From contig CP036272.1 in NCBI GenBank assembly GCA_007745635.1, positions 7,033,912 through 7,097,911 on the forward strand: 64,000 nt of DNA, in the 5' to 3' direction. The stretch's first letter is position 1; the number at the start of each line of letters is the position of its first letter. This stretch comes from Stieleria bergensis. GTDB taxonomy: Bacteria > Planctomycetota > Planctomycetia > Pirellulales > Pirellulaceae. The notes under the pieces were generated by a model. That model was not told the origin of the DNA. It did no database searches and saw nothing but the letters and a program-made list of their open reading frames with translations. Below are positions 1-11,223 of this stretch, in pieces. The position numbers and the translations under genes are program-made.

Positions 1-354
1 GCCGCTTTGACTGGACAGCAATGGTTGGTTAACGCCGAAATCATTCCTGCGGGTCGAAAAACGGGACGCGACCTGTTGCCACGACCGACATCACGAATTC
101 GGGCCGATTTTCGAGCGACCACCCGGATCGCCGTCGCCCCCTAGCTCGATTGCTTCTCTGGGCAATCGCGACTTCATCGAACCAGGGCTGGGTTCGATAG
201 GGTGATTTCCGGGACATTGGTGCGTGCAAGCACGGCAACCTACGAACCTAAACACGGTCCGGGGGGAAATGCGGGCTCTGCCCAAAGGCAACCCTGTTCA
301 AAGCAGTGCAGCGAAGGACGCATCCGCCCTCGTTCTCGCCATGTCTGGGATGCC
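1..354. repeat. Spacer with REP-like palindrome and shared 41-bp block
   Basis: No convincing gene is present. A 41-bp block at 154-194 recurs on the opposite strand at 22282-22322 with only three mismatches. It is followed at 216-240 by an imperfect palindrome with the core GTGCGTGCAAGCACGGCA. That core also occurs at 22135-22159, 22253-22277 and 36435-36458. On the minus strand the palindrome is preceded directly by GTAG (240-243). Short open frames across this stretch are explained by the repeat and look non-coding. Confidence 0.8.
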
Positions 355-849
355 CTAGCCGGCGGGGGACTCTTGGTCAGGGATTGGCTGACGATCGACC
401 GTTCGCCATGCGATCACCGTCACGACCAGGTAGACCAACGAGGCAATCCATTCGACCGTGGTTAACTGATTGTAACGCCGATGACCGGTATCAAATTGAT
501 CTGGGTCAATGATGTCATTGTTGGCAACATCGATGACTGCGTCCAACTGAGCGTGAACGAGGAACAGACCTAGTAGCGACAGGGCCAAGATCGCGGTGAC
601 GATCAGCAAGACATTTCCAAACCTTGATGCCTGTTGTCGGACTTGCCAGCTGTTGAGGCCCATGAAACCCACTGTGACCACACCCAAGTCTTGCAACAAG
701 ACCGTCACCCGCTGAGTGATCAAGCCTCCATCCATTGGATCGCTCAGGACGTCATGTGAAATGCGAACAACAAATCCGGTGTAGAACGTTAGCCCGCCCC
801 AGAACAGGGCAAAGGAAAACAGCAACAGGACGCGACAGACCAAAATCAT
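355..849 (-). CDS. Small four-helix membrane protein, function unknown
   Basis: This 164-residue protein has about four hydrophobic stretches: near residues 5-25, 45-62, 78-98 and 135-152. The loop before the last helix is acidic and rich in Asp and Asn. I do not recognise the family. The layout resembles small integral-membrane proteins such as DUF4149-type proteins, but I cannot assign it. The ATG at 847-849 is the only good start, because the first helix follows at once. It lies 36 bp downstream of the PepSY-type gene on the same strand, so the two are probably co-transcribed and may act together in the membrane. Confidence 0.65.
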   Translation of the reverse strand: MILVCRVLLLFSFALFWGGLTFYTGFVVRISHDVLSDPMDGGLITQRVTVLLQDLGVVTVGFMGLNSWQVRQQASRFGNVLLIVTAILALSLLGLFLVHAQLDAVIDVANNDIIDPDQFDTGHRRYNQLTTVEWIASLVYLVVTVIAWRTVDRQPIPDQESPAG

Positions 850-885
850 AACGATCGAACCTCAAGCAATGAACAGCAACGCGGA

Positions 886-1413
886 CTACTCAACGGACTT
901 GCTTTTCTGCAACCGTTTTTTACGCTTTGCAAGCTGTGGCAGAAAGAACAGATAGACTCCCGTCCCCCATAAAATCACTAGCACGACCGCTGTCGGCAGA
1001 AAGATCCCCAGCTTGACCGTGTCGCTGAAGAAGCTGCCATCGTGGAGGCTCTCGATCAAGTCCGATCGCCGGAACGCGACTTGCAACACATCACCGGTCG
1101 CGGTGTCCAATTGGACTTCCCAGCGATTCTTGGCACGAACCTTCAGCATGCCTTTGCTCGGTCGCACATCCAATCGATCGATATCGTCCCAGGACTGGAC
1201 CTCGGCTTCTGGCACGTTCTGAACAATTTCCAAGACCCTGGTGAAAGAGAGCTTTGGTTCTCGCTGGGCGCCCTTTTGCGTGCCGGGCTGAATCCAAGCC
1301 GATTGCTTCTTGAGCTGCAGAACCACGCCGGTCAACAACACACACAACGCTGGGATGGCGATCAAAATGGATCCCCAGCGGTGAACAAGGCGGTTCAAAC
1401 GAGATGCTTTCAT
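886..1413 (-). CDS. PepSY-associated transmembrane protein
   Basis: This 175-residue protein has an N-terminal helix (about 13-33) after a short R/H-rich start (HRWGSILIAIPALC). A periplasmic PepSY-like segment follows at about 55-115, with a second helix at about 130-155 and a Lys/Arg-rich cytoplasmic tail. This is the short form of the PepSY-associated membrane family, whose members often sit near redox or iron-uptake genes. No such genes are adjacent here except the small membrane protein downstream, which is probably in the same operon. The ATG at 1411-1413 fits the helix position. Substrate and partner are unknown. Confidence 0.75.
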   Translation of the reverse strand: MKASRLNRLVHRWGSILIAIPALCVLLTGVVLQLKKQSAWIQPGTQKGAQREPKLSFTRVLEIVQNVPEAEVQSWDDIDRLDVRPSKGMLKVRAKNRWEVQLDTATGDVLQVAFRRSDLIESLHDGSFFSDTVKLGIFLPTAVVLVILWGTGVYLFFLPQLAKRKKRLQKSKSVE

Positions 1414-1642
1414 GGGGACATTCTGTCTCAGGCGACCGGTTTGTTGTACTGGTAAAGGAACGTCGAATGAAGTCAGCTGGCAGGAGCCAACGCCAGCCCT
1501 GTTCGTTGAAACCGATTTTTTACAGATTGATCGCTCAGGGGACGGCTAAGTTTTGACTTTTCCGTACAATTTTCGTTGTCGATCGGATCCGCCACAGTCA
1601 AGCTGATCGTCGATCCTGATCCTACGCCCACGAGATTCCATC

Positions 1643-4600
1643 ATGCTCATTCGTCGCTTGGCCGCCGGCCTGATGATTCCGGTCCTGCTTGCCACTACAC
1701 TCTACTTCCCCGTCACGCTGTCTGCCCAGACAAGTAGCGAGACGGATTCTAGCCAGCGAGCCAAGCTAATTGCTGGTGCCCTAACGTTTCGCAGTGTTGG
1801 GCCAGCCTTCATGTCGGGCCGAATCGGCGATGTCGCGATTGATCCGGTGGAACCCAACACATGGTACGTCGCCGTTGCCTCTGGCGGTCTCTGGAAAACC
1901 ACCAACGCAGGAACAACGTTTCAGCCAATCTTTGACAACAAACCGTCCTACAGCATGGGCTGCGTCTCCATTGACCCATCGGCTCATAGCACGGTCTGGC
2001 TGGGGACGGGCGAAAACAATGGCGGACGGCACATCGGTTTCGGAGACGGAGTCTACGTCAGCCACGATGCTGGCAAGTCCTGGAAGCACAAGGGGCTCAA
2101 GCAGTCCGAGCACATCAGCAAAGTCCTTGTCGACCCACGCGACAGCGACGTCATCTTCGCGGCCTCGCAGGGTCCACTCTGGTCACCCGGTGGTCAGCGC
2201 GGCTTGTTCAAGTCTACCGACGGCGGCAATACATGGAACCTAGTGCTCGGGCCCGGCCTGTTGAGCAGCGCCGACAAAAAACTGAGCGACGACGAGCGAG
2301 CGGCGATCAATGACAAATCCTACACCGGAGTCACTGACGTCATCTTCGATCCCACCAATCCAGACGTCATGTATGCAGCAACGCACCAACGACACCGCAA
2401 CGTCTGGGCAATCATCAACTGCGGCCCCGAAACGGGGATCTTCAAATCCACTGACGGCGGCGAGTCCTGGGATCGACTTGGCAACGGCCTTCCTGGGGGC
2501 GACATGGGCAAGATTTCGCTGCAAGTGTCTCCACAGAAAAACAACTATGTGTATGCCACGATCGAATTACCAGGACGCAAAGGCGGTTTCTGGCGCAGCA
2601 ACAACTCCGGTGCCAGCTGGACCAAGACCAACGACTTTGTGTCGGGAGGAACCGGACCGCACTATTACCAAGAACTGTGGGCTGACCCGCACCGCTTTGG
2701 CGTGCTGTACCAAGCAAACAACTCCTTCATGCGAAGTGAAGACAACGGCAAGACGTGGGATAACATCGAGGGTCGCTACAAGCACGTCGACAACCACGCG
2801 GTTGCCTTTCACCCAACCGACAAAGACTTTCTATTGGTCGGCTGTGATGGCGGCGTCTACCGGTCGTATGACTACTGCAAGACTTGGCTGTTTTGCCCCA
2901 ACTTACCTCTGACCCAGTTTTACAAAGTCGCCGTCGATTACGACTATCCCTTTTACAATATCGCCGGCGGGACTCAGGATAACAATTCACAGTACGGCCC
3001 CTCACGCACCAGGAACGTCCAAGGCATTCGCAACAGCGACTGGCAAATCACCATTGGCGGTGATGGTCACGACACGGCGATCGACCCCAAAGATCCCAAC
3101 ATCATCTATGCTGAATCTCAGCAAGGCTACTTGCGACGCTTTGACCGCCGCACCGGCGAAAGCATTCGCATCCAACCCCAGCCAGGTCCCGACGAAGAGT
3201 CTTTCCGATTCAACTGGGACTCTCCAATCCTGATCAGTCCGCACGACAACAAGCGGCTGTACTTTGGGTCTCAGTTCTTGCATCGCAGCGACGACCGTGG
3301 CGATAGCTGGAAAAAAGTCTCCCCGGATCTTTCGCGGAACCAAAACCGCTATGAATTGCCCACGATGGGACGTGTTCACAGCATTGATGGTGCGTATGAC
3401 TTGTACGCCATGAGCCAGTACGGCAACATCACCTCAATCGATGAATCGCCCTTGGTCGAAGGCTTGCTGTACGTTGGCACCGACGACAGCCTGATCCATG
3501 TCAGTGAAGATGGTGGCAAGACGTGGCGAAAGACGGAACGGATTTTTGATGTGCCAGATTCTTTCTTTGTCAATGACATCAAGGCCGACTTGCATGACGC
3601 CGACACGGTGTACGCATGCCTGGACGATCACAAGACCGGTGACTATCGACCGATTGTGGTCAAAAGCACCGACCGCGGCCGCACCTGGTCGTTGATGACT
3701 GGCGATCTTCCCGAGAAGCATCTTTGCTGGCGAATCATTCAAGATCACGTCGATCCCCAACTGCTCTTTTTAGCCACTGAGTTTGGCATCTTCACGACGC
3801 TTGACGCCGGTGAGCACTGGCACAAGCTAGGTGGTGGACTGCCAACGATCTCGTTCCGAGATTTAGAAATCCAGCGTCGCGAAAACGACTTGGTCGCAGC
3901 ATCCTTTGGCCGCAGCTTCTATGTCCTGGATGACTACAGCCTGCTGCGCAACGTAACCCAGAAATCTCTCAAAGACGATTTGCACTTGTATCCCGTTCGG
4001 CGAACTTTCTGGTACGTGCAGGAAAACAAGCTCGGTGGCCGGAAAGGCTATCAAGGCGACAGCCTGTATAACGCTGACAATCCCGACTACGGCGCCGTGA
4101 TTCATTACCATGTCAAAACTGGCTGGAAAAGCAAAGCCGCCAAGCGAAAAGAAAAAGAAGCCAAGATCAACAGCGCAGGCGGCGATGTGCCCACCGCCAG
4201 CTTCGCCGATCTGCAAGCTGAGCAAGATGAAGTCGCACCGCGACACTACTTGGATCTCTCCGATGCTCGTGGCAACGTCGTCGCACGACTCGACCTTTCC
4301 ATCGGCAAAGGAATGCACAAAGTGGTTTGGAACATGCGGTACCAAGGCCTGTTCTCTCGCGGTTCAAGCCCGCTGGTTCCACCAGGAACTTATTCAGCAC
4401 AAGCTTTTCGCAGCGAAGGGGATTCCACGGTCGCGATCGGTAACAAGATTGAGCTTGAACTCGAAAGCATCATCTCTCCGACGATGCCAATTCCAGATCG
4501 GAACGACGTGATCAAGCAAGTCAACCAGATGGGACTGGTCGCGAACAAAGTCCAGACACTTAATCGCAAGCTGTCCGAACGACTAAGCGACGTCAATAGC

Positions 4601-4975
4601 CTGATCAGTCGCATCAAAGCACATCCGCGCGGGACAGCCAAGTTGCTCAATCAGGCACAACGCCTGCGACTGCAGCTGCAGTCTTACGATCGCATACTAA
4701 ATGGCGACGAGCTGAAAGATGAACGCTGGGCGATGACCAAACCCGGCATCAATCAACGCATCAGCAGCGCGATCTCAAGCGCAGCATCTGGGACCTCCGG
4801 GCCGACAAAGACCGCGTTGGAGCAATTCAAGATCGGTAAGCAGCTGTTCAGCAAGCTGGAACCAAAGCTCAAGAAATTGCTTGATCGTGATTTCGAGTCA
4901 CTGGAAACCGCCATCGACGTCGCGCAAATTCCTCGCGTCGAAATCGAGCTCGATTCCGGCGAAGAAGAGGACTAA
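1643..4975 (+). CDS. Secreted BNR/VPS10-like repeat protein (sialidase-fold)
   Basis: This 1110-residue protein has an N-terminal signal peptide (cleavage likely after LSAQ, near residue 29). A long beta-propeller region follows. It carries repeated Asp-box/BNR motifs of the S-x-D-x-G-x-x-W type, for example STDGGNTW, STDGGESW, SEDNGKTW, SDDRGDSW, SEDGGKTW and STDRGRTW, spread over about residues 60-760. The C-terminal 300 residues hold a beta segment and then a Leu/Lys-rich helical stretch ending in an acidic tail (GEEED). The family is usually annotated as a sortilin/VPS10 or glycosyl-hydrolase-like exo-alpha-sialidase propeller. Enzymatic activity is not proven by the motif. Neighbours give no clear operon. 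Confidence 0.85.
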   Translation: MLIRRLAAGLMIPVLLATTLYFPVTLSAQTSSETDSSQRAKLIAGALTFRSVGPAFMSGRIGDVAIDPVEPNTWYVAVASGGLWKTTNAGTTFQPIFDNKPSYSMGCVSIDPSAHSTVWLGTGENNGGRHIGFGDGVYVSHDAGKSWKHKGLKQSEHISKVLVDPRDSDVIFAASQGPLWSPGGQRGLFKSTDGGNTWNLVLGPGLLSSADKKLSDDERAAINDKSYTGVTDVIFDPTNPDVMYAATHQRHRNVWAIINCGPETGIFKSTDGGESWDRLGNGLPGGDMGKISLQVSPQKNNYVYATIELPGRKGGFWRSNNSGASWTKTNDFVSGGTGPHYYQELWADPHRFGVLYQANNSFMRSEDNGKTWDNIEGRYKHVDNHAVAFHPTDKDFLLVGCDGGVYRSYDYCKTWLFCPNLPLTQFYKVAVDYDYPFYNIAGGTQDNNSQYGPSRTRNVQGIRNSDWQITIGGDGHDTAIDPKDPNIIYAESQQGYLRRFDRRTGESIRIQPQPGPDEESFRFNWDSPILISPHDNKRLYFGSQFLHRSDDRGDSWKKVSPDLSRNQNRYELPTMGRVHSIDGAYDLYAMSQYGNITSIDESPLVEGLLYVGTDDSLIHVSEDGGKTWRKTERIFDVPDSFFVNDIKADLHDADTVYACLDDHKTGDYRPIVVKSTDRGRTWSLMTGDLPEKHLCWRIIQDHVDPQLLFLATEFGIFTTLDAGEHWHKLGGGLPTISFRDLEIQRRENDLVAASFGRSFYVLDDYSLLRNVTQKSLKDDLHLYPVRRTFWYVQENKLGGRKGYQGDSLYNADNPDYGAVIHYHVKTGWKSKAAKRKEKEAKINSAGGDVPTASFADLQAEQDEVAPRHYLDLSDARGNVVARLDLSIGKGMHKVVWNMRYQGLFSRGSSPLVPPGTYSAQAFRSEGDSTVAIGNKIELELESIISPTMPIPDRNDVIKQVNQMGLVANKVQTLNRKLSERLSDVNSLISRIKAHPRGTAKLLNQAQRLRLQLQSYDRILNGDELKDERWAMTKPGINQRISSAISSAASGTSGPTKTALEQFKIGKQLFSKLEPKLKKLLDRDFESLETAIDVAQIPRVEIELDSGEEED

Positions 4976-5191
4976 ACCTCGCGGCCGATCGTTGCGCTGA
5001 TGTCCCACCACAGGGCATTGCATCCGAGAGGCTTCGAAAACGGGGGCCATTCGCTGGCCCCATTCGCTGGCCCCATTCGCTGGGGCCAAGCGAGATTTTG
5101 CGATCGACCGTGAAAACGCTAGCGATTAAGTTTTCGGTTTTGGTAAACCCACAACGTCTAGAAATGCCCCTTTTTGCCGACGTGAAATGGA
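4976..5191. repeat. Spacer with 13-bp tandem repeat (5047-5085)
   Basis: Three head-to-tail copies of CCATTCGCTGGCC lie at 5047-5059, 5060-5072 and 5073-5085; the last ends in GGGG. The rest of the spacer holds no gene that I can support. The repeat sits between the BNR protein and the kinase gene. Confidence 0.8.
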
Positions 5192-6178
5192 ATGAACCCG
5201 ATCTCCCATCCCATTGGCCGAATCACGGGCGCGACCTCAATTGAACTTGGCGATGTCCTCCAAAGCCTGTGGAGTGGCTATGGTGTGATTCAGCGGGCGA
5301 CGCTCGTGGGTGCGGAGCCCAGGCATGTCATTGTCAAGCACATTGATCTGTCGCAAACGCGCGCTAATCGACGAGGCTGGGGCGGAGATGTCTCGCACGA
5401 GCGAAAGGTTCGTTCCTATCAAGTTGAATCGAATTTTTACCAGTCGCATGCGAACCAGTGCGACTCATCGTGCCGCGTCCCAATTTTAATCGGGCTCGAA
5501 GCGATGCCCAATGAGAGTGGCTGGCTGATCGTGCTGGAGGACCTGGACGACCAAGGTTTCGCACAACGCAAAAGCAAGGTCGATCAAGCTGACATCCTCG
5601 CCTGCTTGCGCTGGCTCGCCAACTTTCATGCTACTTTCCTGCAGAGCACTGCAGCGGGACTTTGGCCGATTGGCACTTACTGGCATCTGGCAACACGCCC
5701 TGATGAACTTGCAGCAATGCCAGAGGGAACGCTCAAGCGATCAGCAAAGTTAATTGACACCAAACTAAACGCCGCCTGCTTTCAAACGCTGGTGCATGGG
5801 GATGCCAAGCTGGCCAACTTTTGTTTCTCTGAACAAGTCGGCGCGGATGTCGCTGCGGTGGATTTCCAATATGTGGGTCGCGGCTGTGGAATGAAGGACG
5901 TTGCCTACTTTATCAGTAGTTGTCTGAATGAACAGCAAGCAGCAATGCAACAGGAATCTTTGCTGGGGTATTACTTCCAGCATTTGAGCAAAGCAATTTC
6001 AAGCCGCCGGATCAACGTCGATTTTGCCGCGTTGGAACAGGAATGGCGAGCGTTGTATCCCCTGGCCTGGGCGGATTTTTGTCGCTTCCTCTCTGGCTGG
6101 TCTCCGGGGCACTGGAAGCTGAATCGCTACAGCGATCAAATCACGCGTTCGGCACTGGATCAGCTAGGCGCGTGTTAA
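5192..6178 (+). CDS. EcKinase/CHK-type small-molecule kinase (phosphotransferase fold)
   Basis: This 328-residue protein has the aminoglycoside-phosphotransferase fold. The catalytic loop HGDAKLANF gives the HxDxxxxN pattern, and the metal-binding segment is [18 protein letters not shown]. The phrase Q-Y-V-G-x-G-x-G-M-x-D is typical of the ecdysteroid-kinase-like/CHK group (PF02958) rather than of antibiotic kinases. A hinge-like LEDLDDQGF segment lies near residue 115. The substrate is unknown; an alcohol such as choline or a steroid-like compound is possible from family knowledge. The ATG at 5192 is the first in frame. The protein is cytoplasmic, with no signal peptide. The downstream gene is separate. 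Confidence 0.8.
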   Translation: MNPISHPIGRITGATSIELGDVLQSLWSGYGVIQRATLVGAEPRHVIVKHIDLSQTRANRRGWGGDVSHERKVRSYQVESNFYQSHANQCDSSCRVPILIGLEAMPNESGWLIVLEDLDDQGFAQRKSKVDQADILACLRWLANFHATFLQSTAAGLWPIGTYWHLATRPDELAAMPEGTLKRSAKLIDTKLNAACFQTLVHGDAKLANFCFSEQVGADVAAVDFQYVGRGCGMKDVAYFISSCLNEQQAAMQQESLLGYYFQHLSKAISSRRINVDFAALEQEWRALYPLAWADFCRFLSGWSPGHWKLNRYSDQITRSALDQLGAC

Positions 6179-6372
6179 CCGCCAGCGAACACTGTTGCAG
6201 TGGAAAACCGTTCGCTTCACGCGAGCACAGCACTCATGATCAGCAGATCAATTCCAGCCCGCCATCGTCGGCTCTAAACGATCCCGGCACAGAACCTTGC
6301 CAGCGGCTACAATGGTTCGCTCCCACCGATTGCGATTCGCTCCCGCCTCCGCTTGCACCCATTTATTCAACC

Positions 6373-9300
6373 ATGTGTGCCGCTGCCAGCCTCACTGTCC
6401 ATCACCGCTCGGTTTGCCGGTTTGCCGCGTTGATCTTGGTGATCTTCGCTGGCCATTGGTCGAACGCTCAGCAGACGATGGATTACGAGCATGACTTAAA
6501 GCCGATTTTGGCACGAAAGTGTTATTCCTGTCACGGCGCGTTGAAGCAAGAAGCGTCGCTTCGATTGGATACCGCACAACGGATCCAATCAGGTGGCGAC
6601 AGCGGTCCAGCCATCGAGTCGAATGAAGTGGACGACAACCTGCTCTGGCAAAGGGTGCAAACCGAGGACGAAGATTCCCGTATGCCGCCCGAGGGCGAAC
6701 CGCTGAGTGATGCCGAACTTGCGATCCTCCGGCAGTGGATCGAGCAAGGCGCGCCAGCGCCGGACAACGAAGCGCCACAAGCTGATCCCCGTCAGCACTG
6801 GGCATTCCAGCCTGTGTCCGAGGTTCAGCCACCGAGCGGCCAAGGGCACCCAATCGATCGCTTCATTCGGAAAAAACTCAAACAGGCTCAGCTGCAGCCC
6901 GCCAACCGAGCGGACACTCGAACGCTGGTTCGGCGTCTGTTCTTTGATCTGCACGGGCTTCCCCCGACGGCTCCTGAGCTTCGGCATTGGACGTCAGTCA
7001 TCGAACAATCCTCCGCGATCGACAGCTTGATCGATCATCTGCTAGCGAGCCCACGCTATGGGGAACGTTTCGCCCAGTCGTGGCTTGACTTGGTTCGCTA
7101 TGCCGACACACATGGCTTTGAAGTCAACACGCCAAGACCACATGCGTGGCCCTATCGCGACTATGTGATTCGGTCCTTTAACGACGACACGCCCTATGAT
7201 CAGTTCATCCGCCAACAGCTCGCCGGCGATCAACTCAATCAGGACGCAGCCACGGGTTTTCTTGTCGCGGCGGCAGTGCTGTTACCTGGCCAGATCGGTA
7301 AAGATGACGCGTCCAAGCGATTGGCCAGGCAAGATTCGTTGGATGAAATGGTCGTGGGAACCAGCGCAACGTTTCTAGGCCTGACCGTTGGTTGTGCCCG
7401 CTGTCATGATCACAAGTTTGATCCCATTAGCCAACGCGATTACTACGCCATGCAGGCTTTCTTTGCCGGCGTCGATTACGGAGATCGTGCGATCAAGGAT
7501 GCCGACTTCCAGGCAAAGCGAGCTCAAGCCGACGAACTGGGACAACGAATCAATGATCTCGAGGCACAACTGCTCGCGCTGAAGCCCAAGCCACTGACCG
7601 GCAGATCACTCGTCATCGACGACGAAGACCTGGATCGAGTGACGATCCTCAAAGAGAAAAATGGTCACGGTATCAACCCCGCTGGCACAAAACGTGGTTA
7701 CAAAGCTGATCCCGGCAACAGCGATCGAATGCCGAATCTCAGCAACGGGCGATACACCTGGTGGGACAACCACCCCGGAGAAGACGTCTTCACTTGGAAT
7801 CCCAAAACCGCTGGACGTTTTCGAATCTGGATTTCCTGGGGCGCCCACGGTAGTGGCGTGCACACGCGCGACGCCCATTATGTCCTGGATCGCGATGGAG
7901 ACCTGGCCACGAAAGACGATCAACACAAAATTGCCCAGGCTGATCAGTTCTACTATGCAGGGCAACAAGACGGCGACTCAGAGAAGACGCCTCGGTGGAG
8001 CGGATTGCAAGATGCCGGCGTGCATGAACTGACCGAGAAGTCCAAACTGATCCTACGCGGTGGCGAAACCGGTTCTGGCATTACGGCCGACGTGATGGTT
8101 CTGCAAGAGGAGGATCCGACAGCACCGTCCACCCCATCGTTGCCTCGATTGATGGTTCCTGTGCAGTTTGACGTCAATCGCGAAACCTTTGCCGCTATCG
8201 ACGCCAAATTCGTACGCTTTACGTCACAACAGACGACCAATCATGATCGTTACGAACCCTGCATCGACGAATTGGAAGTCTTCTCCAGCGACTCCGAAAC
8301 CAAGAACGTCGCCTTGGCCTCCGGCGGCGCGATCGCCACATCCTCTGGGAACTACTCCAACACCGGTCGGCACCAATTAAAGCACATCAACGACGGGCGA
8401 TACGGGAACGATCACAGTTGGATCTCGCACCAAAAGGGACAAGGCTGGGTACAGATTGAGTTGCCTGAAATCACATCGATCAATCAAATTGTTTGGGGAC
8501 GCGATCGCAACGGCAAGTATCAAGATCGTCTCCCGGTGCGGTACACGATTGAGGTCTCTCGCGATGGCAAGCAATGGCACCCCGTTGCAAGCTCGCAGCA
8601 ACGCCTTGCCTTTGGCACACCGCATCAACGATCCACAACGCTGGCTCGCAACGCTTCGCCAACCCGCCGCGCCAGCTTACTAGAAACAATCAAAACCATG
8701 GACCAACTGCAGGGCCAAGTGGCGACGCTGCGGAAACCGAAACTTGTGTATGCTGGCAAATTTCGCCAGCCCGATGAAACTCATCTGCTCAATCGTGGCG
8801 ATCCCGAACAACCGCTTGATCTCTTGTCTCCAGTGGTTCCAAGCATTCTGGGTGACACCGCCTTCGCATCAGAAACCACCGACGCCCAGCGCCGTCTGGG
8901 GCTTGCCGATTGGATCGCATCACCTGATCATCCACTCACCGCGCGAGTGATGGCCAATCGCATTTGGCAGTTCCACTTTGGACGCGGGCTCGTGGAAACG
9001 CCCAGTGACTTCGGCATGAATGGGGCCCAGCCGACTCATCCAGAACTTCTGGATTGGCTGGCCAATCAATTGATAACAAGCGGTTGGTCGATCAAAGCCA
9101 TGCATCGCTTGCTGCTAACCTCGCAAACCTATCAGCAATCGTCCCACATCGACCCCGACAACCAGGCAATTGACGCCGATTGCAAACTGCTTTGGCGTTT
9201 CCCATCGCGGCGTCTGGAAGCCGAAGCCATTCGCGACAGCATGCTTGCGACCAGCGGCGAATTGAATTTGCAGATGGGCGGTCCGGGGTTTGACTTTTTC

Positions 9301-9717
9301 AAATCCCGCGGGGGACTCTCTGGCTTTCCACCTGTGGAGTCGTTTGGAGCCAACGAACTGAGGCGGATGATTTATGCCCATAAAATCCGCATGGAGTCGG
9401 TACCCATTTTTGGAGCCTTTGATTGTCCTGATGCCGGCCAACCGATGCCGAAACGGTCTAGCTCGACCACGGCAATCCAGGCATTGAATCTCTTCAACAG
9501 TTCGTTCGTCTTTGAGCGCGCCCGGGCAGTTGCTCAGCGAGTCAAAGCCAAACAAGCTGACCCATCTCAGCACGTGATCGAAACCTTTCGCCTGATGCTT
9601 GGCCGCGACCCAAGCAAGATGGAACGCGGTGCGGCGCAGCGACTCGTGGATCAATCCAATCTGTCAAACTTGGCTCGCGTGCTGTTGAACAGCAACGAGT
9701 TTCTGTTTCTTCCCTAG
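6373..9717 (+). CDS. Cytochrome-DUF1549-DUF1553 planctomycete protein with discoidin-like insert
   Basis: I place the start at the ATG at 6373. The frame is open back to 6043, but that would overlap the kinase gene, and a clean signal peptide ([18 protein letters not shown]) begins after 6373. This gives 1114 residues. In order they are a planctomycete cytochrome c domain with C-Y-S-C-H at 50-54, a DUF1549 region holding a second C-A-R-C-H at 341-345, a coiled linker, an F5/8 type C (discoidin)-like domain at about 630-740, and a DUF1553 region at about 810-1080. It is exported. It is followed 20 bp later by a DUF1501 gene, the usual partner in planctomycetes. The function of the pair is not established; periplasmic redox chemistry on glycans is a plausible inference. 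Confidence 0.9.
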   Translation: MCAAASLTVHHRSVCRFAALILVIFAGHWSNAQQTMDYEHDLKPILARKCYSCHGALKQEASLRLDTAQRIQSGGDSGPAIESNEVDDNLLWQRVQTEDEDSRMPPEGEPLSDAELAILRQWIEQGAPAPDNEAPQADPRQHWAFQPVSEVQPPSGQGHPIDRFIRKKLKQAQLQPANRADTRTLVRRLFFDLHGLPPTAPELRHWTSVIEQSSAIDSLIDHLLASPRYGERFAQSWLDLVRYADTHGFEVNTPRPHAWPYRDYVIRSFNDDTPYDQFIRQQLAGDQLNQDAATGFLVAAAVLLPGQIGKDDASKRLARQDSLDEMVVGTSATFLGLTVGCARCHDHKFDPISQRDYYAMQAFFAGVDYGDRAIKDADFQAKRAQADELGQRINDLEAQLLALKPKPLTGRSLVIDDEDLDRVTILKEKNGHGINPAGTKRGYKADPGNSDRMPNLSNGRYTWWDNHPGEDVFTWNPKTAGRFRIWISWGAHGSGVHTRDAHYVLDRDGDLATKDDQHKIAQADQFYYAGQQDGDSEKTPRWSGLQDAGVHELTEKSKLILRGGETGSGITADVMVLQEEDPTAPSTPSLPRLMVPVQFDVNRETFAAIDAKFVRFTSQQTTNHDRYEPCIDELEVFSSDSETKNVALASGGAIATSSGNYSNTGRHQLKHINDGRYGNDHSWISHQKGQGWVQIELPEITSINQIVWGRDRNGKYQDRLPVRYTIEVSRDGKQWHPVASSQQRLAFGTPHQRSTTLARNASPTRRASLLETIKTMDQLQGQVATLRKPKLVYAGKFRQPDETHLLNRGDPEQPLDLLSPVVPSILGDTAFASETTDAQRRLGLADWIASPDHPLTARVMANRIWQFHFGRGLVETPSDFGMNGAQPTHPELLDWLANQLITSGWSIKAMHRLLLTSQTYQQSSHIDPDNQAIDADCKLLWRFPSRRLEAEAIRDSMLATSGELNLQMGGPGFDFFKSRGGLSGFPPVESFGANELRRMIYAHKIRMESVPIFGAFDCPDAGQPMPKRSSSTTAIQALNLFNSSFVFERARAVAQRVKAKQADPSQHVIETFRLMLGRDPSKMERGAAQRLVDQSNLSNLARVLLNSNEFLFLP

Positions 9718-9737
9718 GCCTTCCGTGGCAACCGTCA

Positions 9738-11222
9738 ATGATGAACAGCAACGACCGCACCGCAAGAATGGCAAATCATCTGCCAAGCAAATCGCTGCTT
9801 GATCGACGCAACTTCCTTGGCCAAACGATTTCGGGATTGTCTTCGTTGGCGTTAACCTCATTGCTGGACCAAGACGAGTCGCTGGCTGAAAGTCCTACGT
9901 TTGATCCTCGTCGGCCGCATGCTGCTCGGCCAGGTCACTTTGAAGCCGCTGCCAAGAACGTGCTGGTGATCTTCTGTGCCGGGGCATGCAGCCAGCTGGA
10001 GACCTACGACTACAAGCCTGAGTTGATCAAGCATGACGGCAAGCCCTTTACCGATGGGCCGGCGGTGACGTTCCAAGGTCCATCGGGTAACCTCGCTCGG
10101 CCGCAGTATCCGTTTCGTCCCAGAGGCCAGACCGGCAAGATGGTCTCGGACATGATTCCACATCTTGGCGAGATCGTGGATGACATCTCATTCATTCACA
10201 CGCTGACCAATAAGTCGAACACGCATGGTCCGGCTGAAAACTTTCTTTCCACAGGATTTATCCTCGATGGGTTCCCCAGCATGGGAGCCTGGGCGTCATA
10301 CGCGCTGGGAACCGAGCGGGAGAATCTGCCAGCCTTTGTCGCGATCCCAGACCCAAGAGGCGTGCCTCAGGCGAGCGTCAACAATTGGGGGCCTGGATTC
10401 TTGCCTGCTGTTTTTCAGGGCACGCCGTTTAGTAGCACACAGCCGATTGGCAACTTGAAGCCCCCGAGCGGGATCTCGTCGGATCAAGATCACTCCGCCC
10501 GAGAGCTCTTGCAGTTGCTTAACGAACAACACTTGGCCAGCCATCCCAACGATAGCGAACTGGCCGCTCGCATCGCCAGCTATGAATTGGCAGCACGCAT
10601 GCAATTGTCGGTCCCTGAAATCAGTGATCTGTCAACGGAAACCGAACAGACACTCAAGATGTACGGCGCGGATTCATCGAACAAAAACAAAGCCGCCTTT
10701 GCAAGAAACTGCATCCTGGCACGGCGCTTGATTGAATCAGGCGTGCGGTTCGTTCAGCTATTCAACGGGGCCTACGCCAGTGGTGGAGCTCTAAACTGGG
10801 ACGGACACCAGAAACTCAAAGAACAGTATGATGTGCACGCCCAGATCATGGACCAGCCTGCAGCAGCCTTGTTCAAAGATCTCAAACAGCGTGGGTTGCT
10901 AGAGGACACGCTGGTGGTTTGGTGCACCGAATTTGGCCGGATGCCAATGTTCCAGAAAGGAGCCAAGGGAAGAGACCATAACCCACACGGATTCACCGCT
11001 TGGCTGGGTGGGGCAGGGGTCAAGCCAGGTGTCAGTTATGGCAAAACCGATGAATTGGGCTTCAAAGCGGTTGAGGATGTCTCCAGCGTGCATGATCTAC
11101 ACGCCACCATGCTGCACCTGATGGGGCTCGATCACACTCGTCTGACGTTTCGGCATAACGGACTGCAGCGCCGACTGACCGATGTACACGGTCACGTGAT
11201 CAAACCCATTCTGGCCGGATAG
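9738..11222 (+). CDS. DUF1501 family protein, Tat-exported
   Basis: This 494-residue protein has a twin-arginine-type leader ([20 protein letters not shown]) near residue 26. The DUF1501 body follows: [17 protein letters not shown] early, [14 protein letters not shown] in the middle, and [16 protein letters not shown] toward the end. DUF1501 proteins are sulfatase/alkaline-phosphatase-fold proteins. They are almost always encoded next to cytochrome-DUF1549-DUF1553 genes, as here with a 20-bp gap. The ATG at 9768 is an alternative start that keeps the Tat motif. The catalytic role is unknown. The gene meets treZ tail to tail, leaving one base between stop codons. Confidence 0.9.
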   Translation: MMNSNDRTARMANHLPSKSLLDRRNFLGQTISGLSSLALTSLLDQDESLAESPTFDPRRPHAARPGHFEAAAKNVLVIFCAGACSQLETYDYKPELIKHDGKPFTDGPAVTFQGPSGNLARPQYPFRPRGQTGKMVSDMIPHLGEIVDDISFIHTLTNKSNTHGPAENFLSTGFILDGFPSMGAWASYALGTERENLPAFVAIPDPRGVPQASVNNWGPGFLPAVFQGTPFSSTQPIGNLKPPSGISSDQDHSARELLQLLNEQHLASHPNDSELAARIASYELAARMQLSVPEISDLSTETEQTLKMYGADSSNKNKAAFARNCILARRLIESGVRFVQLFNGAYASGGALNWDGHQKLKEQYDVHAQIMDQPAAALFKDLKQRGLLEDTLVVWCTEFGRMPMFQKGAKGRDHNPHGFTAWLGGAGVKPGVSYGKTDELGFKAVEDVSSVHDLHATMLHLMGLDHTRLTFRHNGLQRRLTDVHGHVIKPILAG

Positions 11223-11223
11223 C

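Noticed and set aside
202..465. Open frame of 87 codons in the left spacer
   Set aside because: It is made largely of the dispersed palindrome and has only a GTG start. Similar peptides appear wherever the repeat occurs, so it is repeat sequence, not a gene.
6043..6372. N-terminal extension of the cytochrome-DUF1549 protein
   Set aside because: It overlaps the kinase gene by 136 bp, has no family similarity, and would place the signal peptide 110 residues inside the protein.
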